64,000 nucleotides of DNA from Phaeosaccion multiseriatum (GCA_965112735.1 OZ218951.1:3968001-4032000); one strand, 5' to 3'. Shown: positions 23,871 to 35,929, numbered from the stretch's first letter. Notes: generated by a model not told the origin, from the letters alone. Translations and numbers: made by a program.

Positions 23871-26800
23871 ATGATCGCCTCCTCGCTGAGGACTCAGGCA
23901 AGGTCAAGGATTCGGAGGAGGGCCAGATCAACTGTAGAAGGAGGAGGAGGCAAGGGAGGCGGGCTCTCTCGTTGGCAAGAGGATGTGCCTCCAAGATTTG
24001 GGGCGTGCTTTTCCTCTTTCTCTCCATTCTCCTCCGGTGCTGCCACTGTAGATGCCGACCGATGTTCCTCATCTCCGTCCACTAGACCAGGGCCGGTACC
24101 TACACCATCAGTGCGGGGCTTGGTGGGACGGCGATCCTATTCGGGTGCAAGGAGAGGCGGGGGTGACGAAGAAGGTATAGTCTCCCGCCATCTACGGCCA
24201 CTACCCCCTCAGCAGCAGCAGACGCGGCAGGTCTTTTCTTGGTTCCTTAAGAAGAATCCGGAGTTGGAGGCAGCGAATGAAAGGAGGGCGGAGCTCGTGC
24301 CGTCGGACGAAGAGAGAGAGGCAGAGAGGAATAAGCGGCTGAAGAGAATCCAGTCCCTGAGTGAGCAGATGGAGTACGTGGAGGACCAGGTAGACGACCA
24401 GCATGAGGACTGTGTGGAGGTGAGCGTAGTGAGTAAGAGTGACAAAGGGTACAAGGCCTTCAACGCCGCCTTGAAGCTGGTGAGTGAGTGAGGGAGGCAG
24501 GGAGGGAATGATGAGGGAGGGAGGGAAGGAGGGAGGGAGGTAAGGAGAGATTGAGTGAGTGAGTAAGTGAAGGAAGGATGGAGGAAAATTGAGTATGAGT
24601 AAGTGAGGGAGGGAGGGAGGGAGGGAGGGAGTGCAGAATCGGCTTGATACCGCTGCAACCTGCACTGTGTCAATGAATGAATGGATGTTGCTTTTGTTCA
24701 TATCACTCTCCTGTGGGTTCACCTGCATCCCCCCCACCCCCCCCCACACACGCACATTCACGAGCAGTTCCTCAAGTCCAGTCCGGGTGCCCTGAGCGGT
24801 TTCCGAGACTGCGTTTCTCTGGACCCCTCCTGCTGCATGGCGCACTGCATGATCGGCATGATGCAGCTGCTCACTGTGGCGGTGCCCAGAAATGACAGAG
24901 AGCTTGTGCAGGTGGGCTTAAGAGGAAGCGGTTGGGATCAAGGAAGGAGAGGAGGGGGAGGAGGAGGAGAGGGGAGGAGGAGGAAGAGGAGGAGGAGGAG
25001 CAGGAGGAGGAGGAGGGTGGAGGAGGAGGACCGGGGGGGGGAGGAGGAGGAGTGGGGGAGGAGGAGGACGAGGAGGAGGAGGAAGAGGAGGGGGGGGGGC
25101 AAGGGAGAAGAGGAGAGGTGGAGGGGGAGTGGGGAATTGGCAGGGACGGCCACGGTGTTCCATCCTTTGTCAAGCAGACGGAGCGGCGTAGGCGGATACT
25201 TCAGATGCAAACGCAGACTCGACTATGCGTGTGTGTCCCCTCACCCTTCCTCCCTTTCCCTCCTCCCTCCGATCACCCCCCCCCCCCTCATCCCTGCGGC
25301 ACCTGACAGCTTGCACCTTCCTGTCCAATTGCTTTGCTTTGCCTCCCCTCCACCCCCGCCAGAGCCTGTCAGCTGCGTCCTCCTTCTGCAAAGAGTACAG
25401 GGACGCCTTCGGACGCATTGCCCCTCCGAGAGAGAGAGCCTTCACCGCTGCGCTGCAAGTGAGTGCGTTCGTGCCCCCGCCCCACCCCACCCCACCCCAC
25501 CCCACCGCACTCCGCCCCATCACACATCAATTTATCAAACCGCTTCCATCCTCGTACCGCCGCTCCTTATCACGCACTTGCCCTTACTCGCTCTACTCCA
25601 CCCTCCCCTGCCTCCCCTCCCCTCCCCTCCCCTCCCCTCCCCTCCCCTCCCCTCCCCTCCCCTCCCCTCCCCTCCCCTCCCCTCCCCTCCCCTCCCCTCC
25701 CCTCCCCTCCCCTCCCCTCCCCTCCCCTCCCCTCCCCTCCCCTCCCCTCCCCTCCCCTCCCCTCCCCTCCCCTCCCCTCCCCTCCCCTCCCCTCCCCTCC
25801 CCTCCCCTCCCCTCCCCTCCCCTCCCCTCCCCTCCCCTCCCCTCCCCTCCCCTCCCTTCCCCTCCCCTCCCCTCCCCTCCCCTCCCCTCCCCTCCCCTCC
25901 CCCTCGCAGCACTGGATGGAGGGGCATTGGCTGCTCGGCGTCCAGTCCCTCGAACGCTACCTTCTACACGCCCCCACCGACGTGCTTGCCGTGCGTCTTG
26001 TCCACGAGGCCTTACTCCTCCTTGGCATGACGAGGCCCGCGAGGGATGTCGTGGCCAGGAGTATGCAACGATTCACAACGGGTGCGTGCGTGCGTGCGTG
26101 CGTGGGTGGGTGCGTGCGTGGGTGTTGGATGAGTGCGTGCGAGTGTGGGTGCGTGGGTGTTCTCCCCCCCTAAGCTCTTGCTCCCTCCCTCTCTCCCTCT
26201 CTCCCTCTCTCTCTCTCTCCCTCTCTCCCTCTCCCTCCCTCCCCTTTAGCGGAGTGGGCGTGGCCGTTGATGGAGAGCATGGGGGCTATGGGTCTCGCTC
26301 ACCTCAATGAGTTCGTAGCGGCGGAGACAGGAGCCTCTAAGGCCATGTACAACGCTAAAGACCCTTGGGCCATGTATGCACAGGCAGTAGCTTACGAGAA
26401 GCAGGTGGGTGTTGATGTGGGTGCGGGTGTGGGTGTGGGTGCGGGTGTGGGTGTGGGTGTGGGTGTGGGTGCGGGTGTGGGTGTGGGTGTGGGTGTGAGT
26501 GAGTGAGTGGGTGGATGGATGGGTGGATGGGTGGATGGGTGGGTGGATGGGTGGATGGGTGGATGGGTGGATGGGTGGATGGATGGGTGGGTGGGTGGGT
26601 GGATGGGTGGGTGGATGGGTGGATGGATGGGTGGGTGGGTGGATGGGCGGGTGAGGTCCTGCGTGCGTGGGTCCCTTCGATTCTCGTATCTTGCTCTGCT
26701 GCGCTGACCCCGTCCGTCCCCCTCCCCCTTCTCTGCTCCTATGGATCTTCTCTTCTCTTCTTCCAAAACACCTCCTCCTCCTCCTCCTCCTCCTCCTCCT

Positions 26801-28975
26801 CCTCCTCCTCCTCCTCCTCCTCCTCCTCCTCCTCCTCCTCCTCCTCCTCCCTCCTTCTCTCCTGCTGCCTTGTCAGGCCCGCTCGAGCGAGACGGTGGGC
26901 ACTCTGAAGAGCTATCAGAAGCACTGGCTGCAGGCCTGCGTGCCCGTGCGCAGCAAGATTGCATGGCACTACGGGAGGGCCTTGTTGGAGAGGGGGCAGG
27001 TGGGGGATGCGAGGAGGGCTTATGACGCTTACCTCAAGCCTTGTGTGGATGACAAGGACGAGGACATCACGCCCTCCACGCTGGCCGGTGAGTGAGTGAG
27101 TCAGTCAATCTGTCAGTCAGTCAGTCAGTAGTCAGTCAGTCAGTCAGTGAGTGGGTGAGTCAGTCAGTCAGTCAGTCAGTCAGTCAGTCAGTCAGTCAGT
27201 CAGTCAGTCAGTCAGTGAGTGGGTGAGTCAGTCAGTCAGTCAGTGAGTGAGTGGATGGGTGGGTGGGTGAGTGAGTGAGTGAGTCAGTCAGTCAGTCAGT
27301 GGGTGGGTGGGTGAGTGGGTGAGTCAGTCAGTCAGTGGGTCGGTGGGTTGATGGGTGGGCGGGTGAGTGAGTTAGTGAAAGTGAGTGAGTGGGTGAGTGA
27401 GTGAGTGGATGAGTGAGTAAGTGTATGGGTGCGTGAGTGAGTGGGTGAGTGAGTGAGGGAGTGAGTGAGTGAGTGGTGGGACCGAATGAGCTGGTGAGTT
27501 CTTACAGCTCACACCGTCCACCGGACACATCTGACACCGCAACAACAACATCAAACATCCTACAGACGCCACGAGCCTGCTGTGGATGTTCGATCTCTGC
27601 GGCGAGAGTCACCACGTCGGGCTACAGAGGTGGGAGGCACTGGGCAGCTACTGGGGCCGCTTCGACTACCTGCAGCTCTCCAGTGTGCATGATATACACG
27701 CAATGATGGCGTATGCGACGCTTGCCAATATGGGGCAGGAAGGGGCGATGGCGGACGAGTGGAGGGGCAAGGCGGAGCAGCTGCTAGAGAGGATGCACAT
27801 CTCCGTGTGGGGCAACTTCCACCGCGGCAGTCATATGGGCAGCGACAGTAGCAGCGGTAGCGTGGAGTCTTATGGGGGAAGAGAGGCAGGAGGGGGAGGG
27901 GAGGGTACCGGCGACATGCGGAGGAGGGGGATGGGGGGGGGGGAGGGCAGGGGGGGGAGGAGGCACGCCAGGGACCCTTTGAACGACGTGAAGGTATTTC
28001 CACTGCTCAACAAGATGGATGCCACTCGGCACAGCCTTTACGTGCCGTTGGAAGAAGAAGGACAAGAGCAAGAGCAGGGGGCGGCGGCAGGGGCAGGGGG
28101 GGGGGGAGGGAAGGCGACAAGGCGGTGGAGGAGCGGGAGCGGACAGGAGGCGGAGAATAGAGCCGAGCTCAGAGCCAGGGCTGAGCAGGCATTGAAGAAG
28201 GCAGAGGAGGAAGAGGAGAGGAAAGGTGGCAGTGGACGACAACACGGCGGCGGCTCTCCTCCTCACCCGTACCCAGGCATACCCATCAGCTCCTTCCCTC
28301 CGGACCGGGCCTACAGCACCCCTCCGCTGGCCTCTGACGACGCTTGGGTCATGCGACACATTGGCATACCCGTGTGCGAGGCGTTGCTTGCCTACCGCAG
28401 CGACGAGTTGGACAAGGCTGTTGACTTACTGTTGAAGATGAAGCCGCATTGGAGTGCGTTGGGGGGTGACGTGGCACAAATCGAGGTGCTCGAGTTTACG
28501 CTCATGGTGGCGAGTATGGAGGTGCGTGTGTCTGTGAGTGTGTGTGTGTGTGCGTGTGTGCGTGTGTGTGTGAGTATGACCATACGATCCATGTGGAGCA
28601 GTGGAGAGGCTTTGCGTGTGTGGCGCTTTCTCTCTCGCACCACCCTCCCGCACTGTCTGCTGCCTTGTCTCGTTCTTTCTCGATTGCAAGTGGCGCTTTG
28701 TCTCTCCCACTCTCTCCCACACACACTCTCCCACCCCTGTCTCGTTGTTTGCCTCTCCTCTCTTTTTCTTCTTCTGTGCCATGCAGGTCTCCGATCGGAG
28801 CCTGGCCCTTGGGCTGGTGGAGGATTGGGTGTGGAGGAAGCCCAACGGGGGGCAGGGCTGGTGCCTGTATGCCTTGTTGCTCGAGTGGGAGGGCCTGTAC
28901 GACAAGAGTCTTGAGGCCAGGGAGAAGGCTTACAACATGGGCATCGGACAGGGCGGGCATAGGGGAGAGCTTTAG
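23871..28975 (+). CDS. Tetratricopeptide repeat protein 38-like (TTC38 family) (8 exons, 843 aa)
   Basis: A TPR-fold protein with no established biochemical role that I know of. Exons: 23871-24479, 24768-24911, 25363-25458, 25910-26081, 26250-26404, 26877-27087, 27566-28521, 28787-28975, with all phases consistent. The first ~120 residues are Arg/Ser-rich without acidic runs, which would fit an organelle-targeting sequence but is not proof. Family features are [21 protein letters not shown], the TPR-like [52 protein letters not shown], and [10 protein letters not shown]...WEALGSYW...[11 protein letters not shown]. Exon 7 carries a large Gly/Glu/Arg-rich insert (about 27830-28260) that lengthens the protein well beyond a typical TTC38 of about 470 residues. 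The product ends GGHRGEL. The start codon is the first ATG of the open exon 1 frame and could be later. Confidence 0.85.
25606..25903 (+). repeat. (CCCCT)n pentanucleotide array, TTC38-like intron 3
   Basis: About 58 nearly perfect CCCCT units (one TTCCC variant near 25855) run up to the acceptor CTCGCAG of exon 4. The array reads open in all frames and creates long spurious Pro/Ser ORFs on both strands. Confidence 0.97.
26405..26655 (+). repeat. GGGTGT / GGATGGGT repeats, TTC38-like intron 5
   Basis: Hexanucleotide-like (GGGTGT)n from the donor onward turns into (GGATGGGT)n. The other end of the intron is a (CTC)n tract at about 26769-26850 that serves as polypyrimidine tract for exon 6. 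Confidence 0.85.
27088..27476 (+). repeat. (GTCA)n/(GTGA)n microsatellite, TTC38-like intron 6
   Basis: Nearly 390 bp of GTCA, GTGA and GGGT tetranucleotides begin at the donor and occupy most of intron 6 (27088-27565). Confidence 0.9.
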
Positions 28976-29340
28976 AGAGAGCTGTGGAGCTGGGGGGAGC
29001 TGTTGACAGGGGGGGCGAAGGGGGAGAGGATGAGGAGCTGTGGAGCTGTAGAGCTGTACAAGACAGGAGGACTGAAGGGGGGGGGGCTGTGGAGTCGCCC
29101 AGGGTGGCGGAGGGTAGGGCATGGGGCACACGGCAGCACCACGCACTGCAGGACAATGTAACGGTTCAAAGCCTCAATTGCTTTTGAAGCGGTACTTTGT
29201 ATTTACAGGCGCGGCGAAGAAGGGAGCTAGTCAACAAACACACCCAGGGGGGCGGGTGATTGACGGACTCGCCCGCTTCGCGACTGAACGAATTAATCTT
29301 ACAGTACTGTGAGTTTTCCAACATTGCAACAACATGTGTC
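28976..29340. other. Convergent spacer, TTC38-like (+) and D-LDH (-)
   Basis: This is the 3' flank of the TTC38-like gene. It contains GGAGCTGTGGAGCTG repeats at about 28983-29060 and no recognisable gene. Confidence 0.5.
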
Positions 29341-29575
29341 GTATGGCACTCGATGGCACTCCGTAGCATTCGATGGCACTCGATGGCACTCGATGGCACT
29401 CCGTAGCATTCGATGGCACTCGATGGCACTCGATGGTGCTCGATGGCACTCGATGGCACTCGATGGCACTCGATGGTGCTCGATGGCATTCGATGGTGCT
29501 CGATGGCACTCGATGGTGCTCGATGGCATTCGATGGCACTCGATGGCGCTCAATGGCACTCGACAGCACGCGATA
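29341..29575 (+). repeat. 10-bp tandem repeat (CGATGGCACT)n
   Basis: About 23 units of CGATGGCACT with variants GGTGCT, GGCATT and CCGTAGCATT lie between the convergent 3' ends of the TTC38-like and D-LDH genes. They read as a His-Arg-x-Pro-Ser/Ala-Ile-Glu-type peptide on the minus strand, with no sign of being translated. Confidence 0.95.
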
Positions 29576-29647
29576 ACAGTCAGCCGCCCTTTCCTCCCTC
29601 CTCCTCCCTCCGTGTACCGAAGTAAGTCAGTGAGAGCCTCAGCGAGC

Positions 29648-32131
29648 TCAGCCGCAGAGCACGAGCTTTCCCGTCTTGGGATCCCTCCTGTGGGGCAGCA
29701 CCTTGCCGGGATTCATCATGTTGGTAGGGTCGATCTGATGGCATACACAAGTGTGGCAGTTGGAGATACAGAAGCAGCAGTTGGTGGTACAGAGAGCTTA
29801 GAAAAACCCAGGGAGAAGCCAAGGCCAATACAACATACAGAGACACAGACTGTACTCTCGCTTTCTCTTTCTCAGCAAGGCAAAGGGAGTAAAGCACGGG
29901 AGAGGCCGCTCCCTTGCATCCCGCTCGACTCCCTCCCTCCCTCCCTCCCTCCCTCCCTCCCCCCCGCTCCCCCGCTCCCTCCCTCCCTCCCTCCCTCCCC
30001 CGCTCCCCCCCTCCCTCTATCCCTTGCCTCCCCTCCCCCGCTCCCTCCCTCCCCTCCCCTCCCTCCCTCCCTCCCTCCCTCCCTCCCTCCCGCTTTCTAT
30101 CTCTCCCTGCCTCCCTCCCTCCTTCCCTCCCTCCCTCCCTCCCTCCCTCCCTCCGTCCCTCCCTCCCTCTCTCCCTCTCCCTCCCTCCCTCCCTCCCTCC
30201 CTCCCTCCCGCTTTCTATCTCTCCCTGCCTCCCTCCCTCCTTCCCTCCCTGCCTCCATCCCTCCCTCCCTCCCTCCCTCCCTCCCTCCGTCCGTCCCTCC
30301 GTCCCTCCCTCCCTCCCTCCCTCCCTCCCTCCCTCCCTCCCTCCCTCCCTCCCTCCCTCCCTCCCTCGCTCCCTCCCTCCCTCCCTGCCTCGCTCCCTCC
30401 CTCCCTCCGTGCACGCACCGCCCTCTTGATGGTGGCCATGAGGCTCACAGATGGCTGTCCAAGTTCGTGCACCAAGTAGTCCACCTTGGCAACACGTGTC
30501 AAGAGAGTCAGGAATGTCAGGACAGTGGCGTGAGGAGTGTCAGCAGTGTCAGGACAGAGGAGTGAGGAGTGTCAGGACAGAGGGGTGAGCAGTGTCAGGA
30601 CAGAGAGGTGAGCAGTGTCAGGACAGAGGAGTGAGGAGTGTCAGGACAGAGGGGTGAGGAGTGTCAGGACAGAGGGGTGAGCAGTGTCAGGACAGAGGGG
30701 TGAGGAGTGTCAGGACAGAGGAGTGAGCAGTGTCAGTACAGAGGGGTGAGGAGTGTCAGGACAGAGGAGTGAGCAGTGTCAGGACAGAGGGGTGAGGAGT
30801 GTCAGGACAGAGGAGTGAGCAGTGTCAGGACAGAGGGGTGAGGAGTGTCAGGACAGAGGAGTGAGCAGTGTCAGGACAGAGGGGTGAGGAGTATCAGGAC
30901 AGAGGGGTGAGGAGTGTCAGGACAAAGGGGTGAGGAGTGTCAAGATAGAAGGGCGAGAAGTGTCAGGACAGAGGAGTGAGCAGTGTCAGGACAGAGGAGT
31001 GAGGAGTGTCAGGACAGAGGCTCGTACCTTGCCTACACCGACGCCGTGCTCGCCCGTACATGTGCCGCCCATCGACTGCGCCAAGTGCACCATGAGCTGA
31101 GAAGGCACGTGGGCAGGCGGGGAGGAGGCATATGGGCAGGCAGGGAGGAGGGAGGAAGGGAGAGAGGGAGGGGGGGAGGGAAGGAAGGAGGGAAGGAGGG
31201 AGGGAGAGAAGGAGGAGGAGGGAGATGAGAAGGCGTTTCCGATGGCAGAGCGGGGCCTGCTGCTCTTGCCAAGCTTCTCTATACCCCGGTCCTCACAGCC
31301 CCCCCTCCCCCCCCCCAGGGCCCCCCCAGGGTGCTCGGGCTCTCCTGTCTGGGAGGCACCGCTGCTGTACCAACAACTGCTGCTGTATCACCAACTGCTG
31401 CTGTATCACCAACGGCTGTATCACCGCATCACCAACTGCCGCATCACCGTATCACCAACTGCTCACCTTGGACAGGCGTTTTGCCTCTTGCACCTGCTCT
31501 GGATCCTCTTTATCGAACATTAAAAACGCATGGAAGTTTCCATCCCCGGCGTGAGCCACAATCGGGCCGGCGAGGGGGGAGGCGTCAAGAGCACGCTTGG
31601 ACTTGCCAATGAGCTCGGGTAGGCGAGAGAGAGGCACGCACTGGGGAAGGGAAAGAAAGAGAGACGGGTGGGAGGGAGGGAGGGAGGGAGGGAGAGGAGA
31701 GGCAGGGGGGGATGGATGGGAGGGGAGGGAGGGAGGGAAGGATGGGAGGGGAGGGAGGGATGGGAGGGGAGGGGAGGGAGGGAAGGATGGGAGGGAGGGA
31801 GGGAGGGAGTGAGAGATGGGAGGGAGGGAGGGAGGGGGGGAGAGATGCGCGGCACAGGGAGAGGGACAGGATAGATGGGATAGGATGGAATGGCAGTGGA
31901 TGGGAGGGGGGGAGAGATGCGCGGCGCAGGGAGAGGGACAGGATAGATGGGATAGGATGGAATGGCAGTGGATGGGAGGGGATGGCAGTGGATGGGATGG
32001 GAGGGGATGGCAGTGGACGTGACGGGAGGGGATGGCAGTGAATGGGATGGGATGGTTGGAGGTGGAGAGGTCGTCAGTGGGACACACAAAGGAGAGGAGA
32101 GAGAGAGAGAAAGAGAGAAAGAAAGAAGGAA

Positions 32132-32166
<35 letters not shown>

Positions 32167-34166
32167 GAGAGAGAGAGGGTTACTACTTCCCGTGTCCGTG
32201 ATCATACGGAGGCGAAGGGAGAGGAGGGGGTAATAGTCGTGCTACTACTTGCACTGACCGTGTCTGTGATCATGCAGGAGAGGGAGGGATAGCGCGCCTG
32301 AGTGCTCCACAGGGCCTCCTTGCGCTCCCTCCACATGGCCGAGCAGGCCTGTGGGGAGAGGGGAGAGGGGTATGAAGGGGGAGGCTCACTTACTCACTCA
32401 CTCACTCACTCACTCAAGCACTCCTCCCTCCCTCACCCCCTCACTCACTCACTCACTCCCTCACTCACTCAAGCACTCCTCCCTCCCTCACCCCATTCCT
32501 CACCCCCTCGCTCACTCACTCACCCTTTCACTCACTCACTCACTCACTCACTCACTCACTCACTATCTCGCCTCGTTGTCCTCTACGAGCTCTCACTCCC
32601 TCCCTCCCTCCCTCCCACCCTCCCTCCCTCCCTTCCTGCCTCTCTCCCTCCCTCCCTCCCTCCCTCCCTCCCTCCCTCCCTCTCTCCCTCCCTCCCTCTC
32701 TCCCCCTCCCTCCCTCCCTCCCTTCCTGCCTCTCTCCCTCCCTCCCTCCCTCCCTCCCTCCCTCTCTCCCTCCCTCCCTTCCTGCCTCTCTCCCTCCCTC
32801 CCTCTCTCCCTCCCTCCCTCCCTCCCTCCCTTCTTGCCTCTCTCCCTCCCTCCCTCCCTCCCTCCCTCCCCCCCTCCCTCCCTCCCTCCCTCCCTCCCTC
32901 CCTCCCTCCCTCCCTCCCTTCCCCCCGGCCTCACCTCCTTGTCCTCTCCGAGTTCTATGTGCCTTCCTCCATGTTCGGCCACAACGCCCGCCACGGCCTC
33001 CTGTACTGACTTCACTTCGCTCTGAAATGGGGTAGGCATGGGCAGGCATATGGGCAGGCATATGGGCAGGCATATGGGCAGGCATATGGGCAGGCAGGCA
33101 GGCAGGCAGGCAGACAGGCCGGCAGACATGGCGGCGGAGCAAAGCAACTCAATCAATCTCGAGTGAGTTGTGAAAAGCACTATTCTTCACCACTACACAC
33201 ACTCTTCACGCCTTCTCCTCCAACCCACTACCCCCCCCACGGTACAAGCCAGCTAGACTCAGCTTCAAGGGTTAGGGTTTTGAGTGCTATACGGACGGTG
33301 TGCTGGCTTTGCAAGCTTCGTACTCTACTTCTTTCAGAACAACAAGTACTTGGAGCACTGCATTGTTGAGAGTAGTGCTGCTGCGAAGGGAGTGCCGTTG
33401 TGACGTATTGCTATGTCCTTACGTATCCTTACGTGGCTGTCCCCCGCGAACTCGAAGAGAAGGGTGGAGAGCTTGGGCTTTACGTCCCCCAATTGGCGAT
33501 TGTCGTTGCAAATGTCCACCATCGTGTCGTCCATGATCTTGGGGGGAGTGGAAAAGAGGGGAGCAGGGAGGACAGAGAGGATAAAGGGCAAGGTCAGACA
33601 GGGTCTCTTACTGCGCGTATCTGCCTTTCTCCACCCCCCCCCCTCCCTTACTCCTCCCCTCCTCCCCTCTCCCTCTCCCTCCCCTCCCCTCGAGCCCCTC
33701 CTCCCCTTCCTCCTCACCTCTGCCCTCCCCAGAGGCAACCCCCTGGCCAGCAGTTCGGCCACTACCTCGGCGCAGTCCTCCAACTTGTCAAAGCAGCAGC
33801 GCATGGCGAGGCTATGCCGAGGTATCCGATGCACCCTCAGCGTCACCTGTTTCAGTTTCAGTTCCCGTCCCAGTTTGAGTTTCAGCTCCAGTTCCACTTC
33901 CACTGCAACTAGATCCTACCGACTGCGTTCGTTCCCTTTATCGTGCCCCTCTATCGTTTAAGTTTTAGTTCGACTCTACACACCTCGGTTGTGACCCCGA
34001 GTGTGCCCTCGCTGCCCACGAAGAGACGAGTAAGGTCGTAGCCAGCTGCGCTCTTCTTCGCACGAGTCCCTGTCTGCTTGTTTGGTGTGTGGCAGTGGAT
34101 GGCAGTGGACGGCAGTACGTGGGTGAGTGGGTTGCAGTGGACGGATGGCTGGGTGACCCCTTTCCC

Positions 34167-34213
<47 letters not shown>

Positions 34214-35755
34214 CGTGTGTGCCCCTCTCATACACACATACACACACACGACATAGCACACACCTCAACTACTTCCCCCGAGGGCAGCACGACGATGGCG
34301 CTGATGACGTTTTCCCTCATCGTTCCGTACTTGACAGCGGTGCTTCCCGAGCAGCGACACGCCATCATCCCGCCGATGGTTGCGCCAGGGCCAGGGTCCT
34401 GCTCAGTGGACAGCGATGCGGGGGCACGAAGGAGTGAGGGAGGTAGAGAGAGGGGGGGGGGGGAGGAGGAAGTGAGTGAGTGAGTGGGTGAGGGACGGAC
34501 GGAGGGAGGGAGGGAGGGAGGGGGAGGGAGGGTAAAGGGTAGAGCCGCGTAGGCCCTCCTCGCAGGGAGCGAGCGACGACGGGACTGACTGACTCACCAG
34601 CGGGAACCAGAGGCCGTGCTCCTTAAGCAATTCGTTGAGGTCCAGGTAGCCTAGGCCGGGTTGAACAGTGATGTCAAAGTCCTTCTTGGAGAAGCGCAGC
34701 ACCTTGGTCATTTCTGTCATGTCAATGCTCACACCTCCGTCAGGGCACAGCAGCTGGCCCTCAAGGGATGTCCCTGAGAGAAAGGGGAAGTCGTTGGTAC
34801 ACACAGGCACGAGCGCAGACAAAGTAAACTTTACATGCTTTCTAAAGTATGTTGAAGAAGTACATATAGTGAGTCCTTGGTCAAAGAGGGCAAAGAGGAA
34901 GTTGAAGAAGCAATGCCTTGATAGGCCTCCCCTCTCTCCTGAAGGACATGGAAGTGTCCAGCATGGCGTGGCATTGCGTCAGGCGTCAGGATGGGCATTC
35001 ATTCTCCTCCCCCTACCTACCTCCTCCGTACGGAACGACAGGAACCCCATGTTTGGCGCACAGCCGCACAACCTGGGACACCTGAGGAAACACAAACACA
35101 ATTTGAGAATGTATTTGACTCACAAGCTCAGCATCAGGGGAGCAGCGAGAAGAGCCAAGGTGCCACCCGCTGAGGTGTAGCAGTGGTCGATGCTCACCTG
35201 CTCTGTGCTGTTGGGCCGCACGATAACATCTGGGGTCCGCTTGCATGTGTGGTAACTGCTCGCCGGCTTGCCTCGCTCCTGTCAGGAAAACCAACTCAGT
35301 CCTTGATTTCGCACGCCGCCTCAATGGGAGATGCAAGTTGCGCAACAAAAAAGCAACTGCCTCTTCCCCTCCAAACGCACCTCAAGATCATCGCTGTCGA
35401 CAGATATGTTATCTTCTCCCAGCAGCGTGATCAGCTCCCCCACGAAGGCCTCATGCTCCCTCTCCTTTAGCTGCTGTTGTGGGCCCTGGTCCGCTTCGCA
35501 CGTGCTTTGCTGCTGAGTGGAACACCCAAAGAGGGCAGCCGCTGCAGCTGCAGCAGCTACAGCACCAGCATCGAGCTTTGCGTTCGTCCGCCTTTGCCCT
35601 CCATCATGCGAGTACCGCTGGCGAAGCGAAGATCCCTGCCTTCTGGATCCCCCCCCTTCGCTGCCAGTTCTGCTGCTCCGGCCTGCAGCGGCTGCTACTG
35701 CAGCTGTGCGCACCACGGGAAGCCTCCGCAGCAGACCATTTACCCGGAACAGCAT
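29648..35755 (-). CDS. D-lactate dehydrogenase (FAD, cytochrome-linked type), mitochondrial (14 exons, 574 aa)
   Basis: FAD-linked oxidase of the VAO/PCMH superfamily that oxidises D-lactate to pyruvate and passes electrons to the respiratory chain. Minus-strand exons: 35755-35381, 35278-35198, 35081-35021, 34773-34598, 34398-34264, 34073-33984, 33846-33718, 33537-33433, 33021-32935, 32348-32259, 31640-31467, 31096-31028, 30484-30419, 29734-29648. Every phase matches. The ATG at 35755 gives an Arg-rich presequence ([16 protein letters not shown]). The FAD-binding half contains [45 protein letters not shown] and [16 protein letters not shown]. The C-terminal half has [19 protein letters not shown], the flavin-side [12 protein letters not shown] and [14 protein letters not shown]. 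The residues match D-LDH/DLD more closely than glycolate oxidase or D-2-hydroxyglutarate dehydrogenase, but substrate choice is inferred. Many introns are tandem repeats. Confidence 0.95.
29931..30412. repeat. (CCCT)n microsatellite, D-LDH intron 13
   Basis: Almost 480 bp of CCCT units with CCCCG and GCTTTCTATCTCT interruptions. A block ending in TCCCTGCC appears twice (about 30090-30130 and 30209-30250), showing higher-order duplication. On the gene's sense strand it is purine-rich. Confidence 0.95.
30508..31020 (+). repeat. 22-bp minisatellite forming almost all of D-LDH intron 12
   Basis: About 23 units of GTGAGGAGTGTCAGGACAGAGG, alternating GGAGTG and GCAGTG, fill 30508-31020 of an intron that spans only 30485-31027. 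Confidence 0.95.
31655..32090 (+). repeat. GGGA and GGATGGCAGTGGAT repeats, D-LDH intron 10
   Basis: (GGGA)n with GGAT variants is followed by a duplicated ~68-bp unit (GAGAGATGCGCGGCRCAGGG..., at about 31839 and 31911) and short GGCAGTGGATGGGA units. A GA-rich block at 32095-32180 follows. Confidence 0.85.
32385..32928 (+). repeat. (CACT)n then (CCCT)n microsatellite, D-LDH intron 9
   Basis: CACT tetranucleotides (about 32385-32570) and CCCT units with periodic TTCCTGCCTCTCT interruptions (about 32597-32925) fill nearly the whole of the intron between exons 9 and 10. Confidence 0.9.
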
Positions 35756-35929
35756 GGAGACAAGAAGGTGGAGACGGGAGGGAAAGAAGAAAGAGAGGGA
35801 AGAAGGACGGAACAGAGGGGTAAAAGTAAAGGGATGGCACTTCAGGGTGTTTATTACCCGGCCCCTCGCGATCGCGACGCTTAACAAGTCTGCCCAGCGC
35901 GACGAAAGACAGAGCATCAGACAGAGAAG
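35756..35929. promoter_or_regulatory. Short bidirectional promoter, D-LDH (-) / TBCA (+)
   Basis: Only 174 bp separate the start codons of two divergent genes, so their promoters and 5' UTRs must overlap or be very short. There is no TATA box. CGCGATCGCGACG at about 35868-35880 is a palindromic GC-rich site near the middle. Shared control is inferred from geometry only. Confidence 0.55.

Noticed and set aside
29299-29576. ORFs with periodic Arg-x-Pro-Ser-Ser-Ala-Ile-Glu (-) or Arg-Trp-His-Ser-Met-Ala-Leu-Asp (+) peptides
   Set aside because: Direct translation of a 10-bp tandem repeat in a convergent spacer, periodic in all frames, with no independent evidence of coding.
30508-31020. 22-bp repeat considered as a CRISPR array (also the 32-bp repeat at 54681-54955)
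   Set aside because: Units are contiguous without unique spacers, there are no cas genes, and the DNA is eukaryotic.
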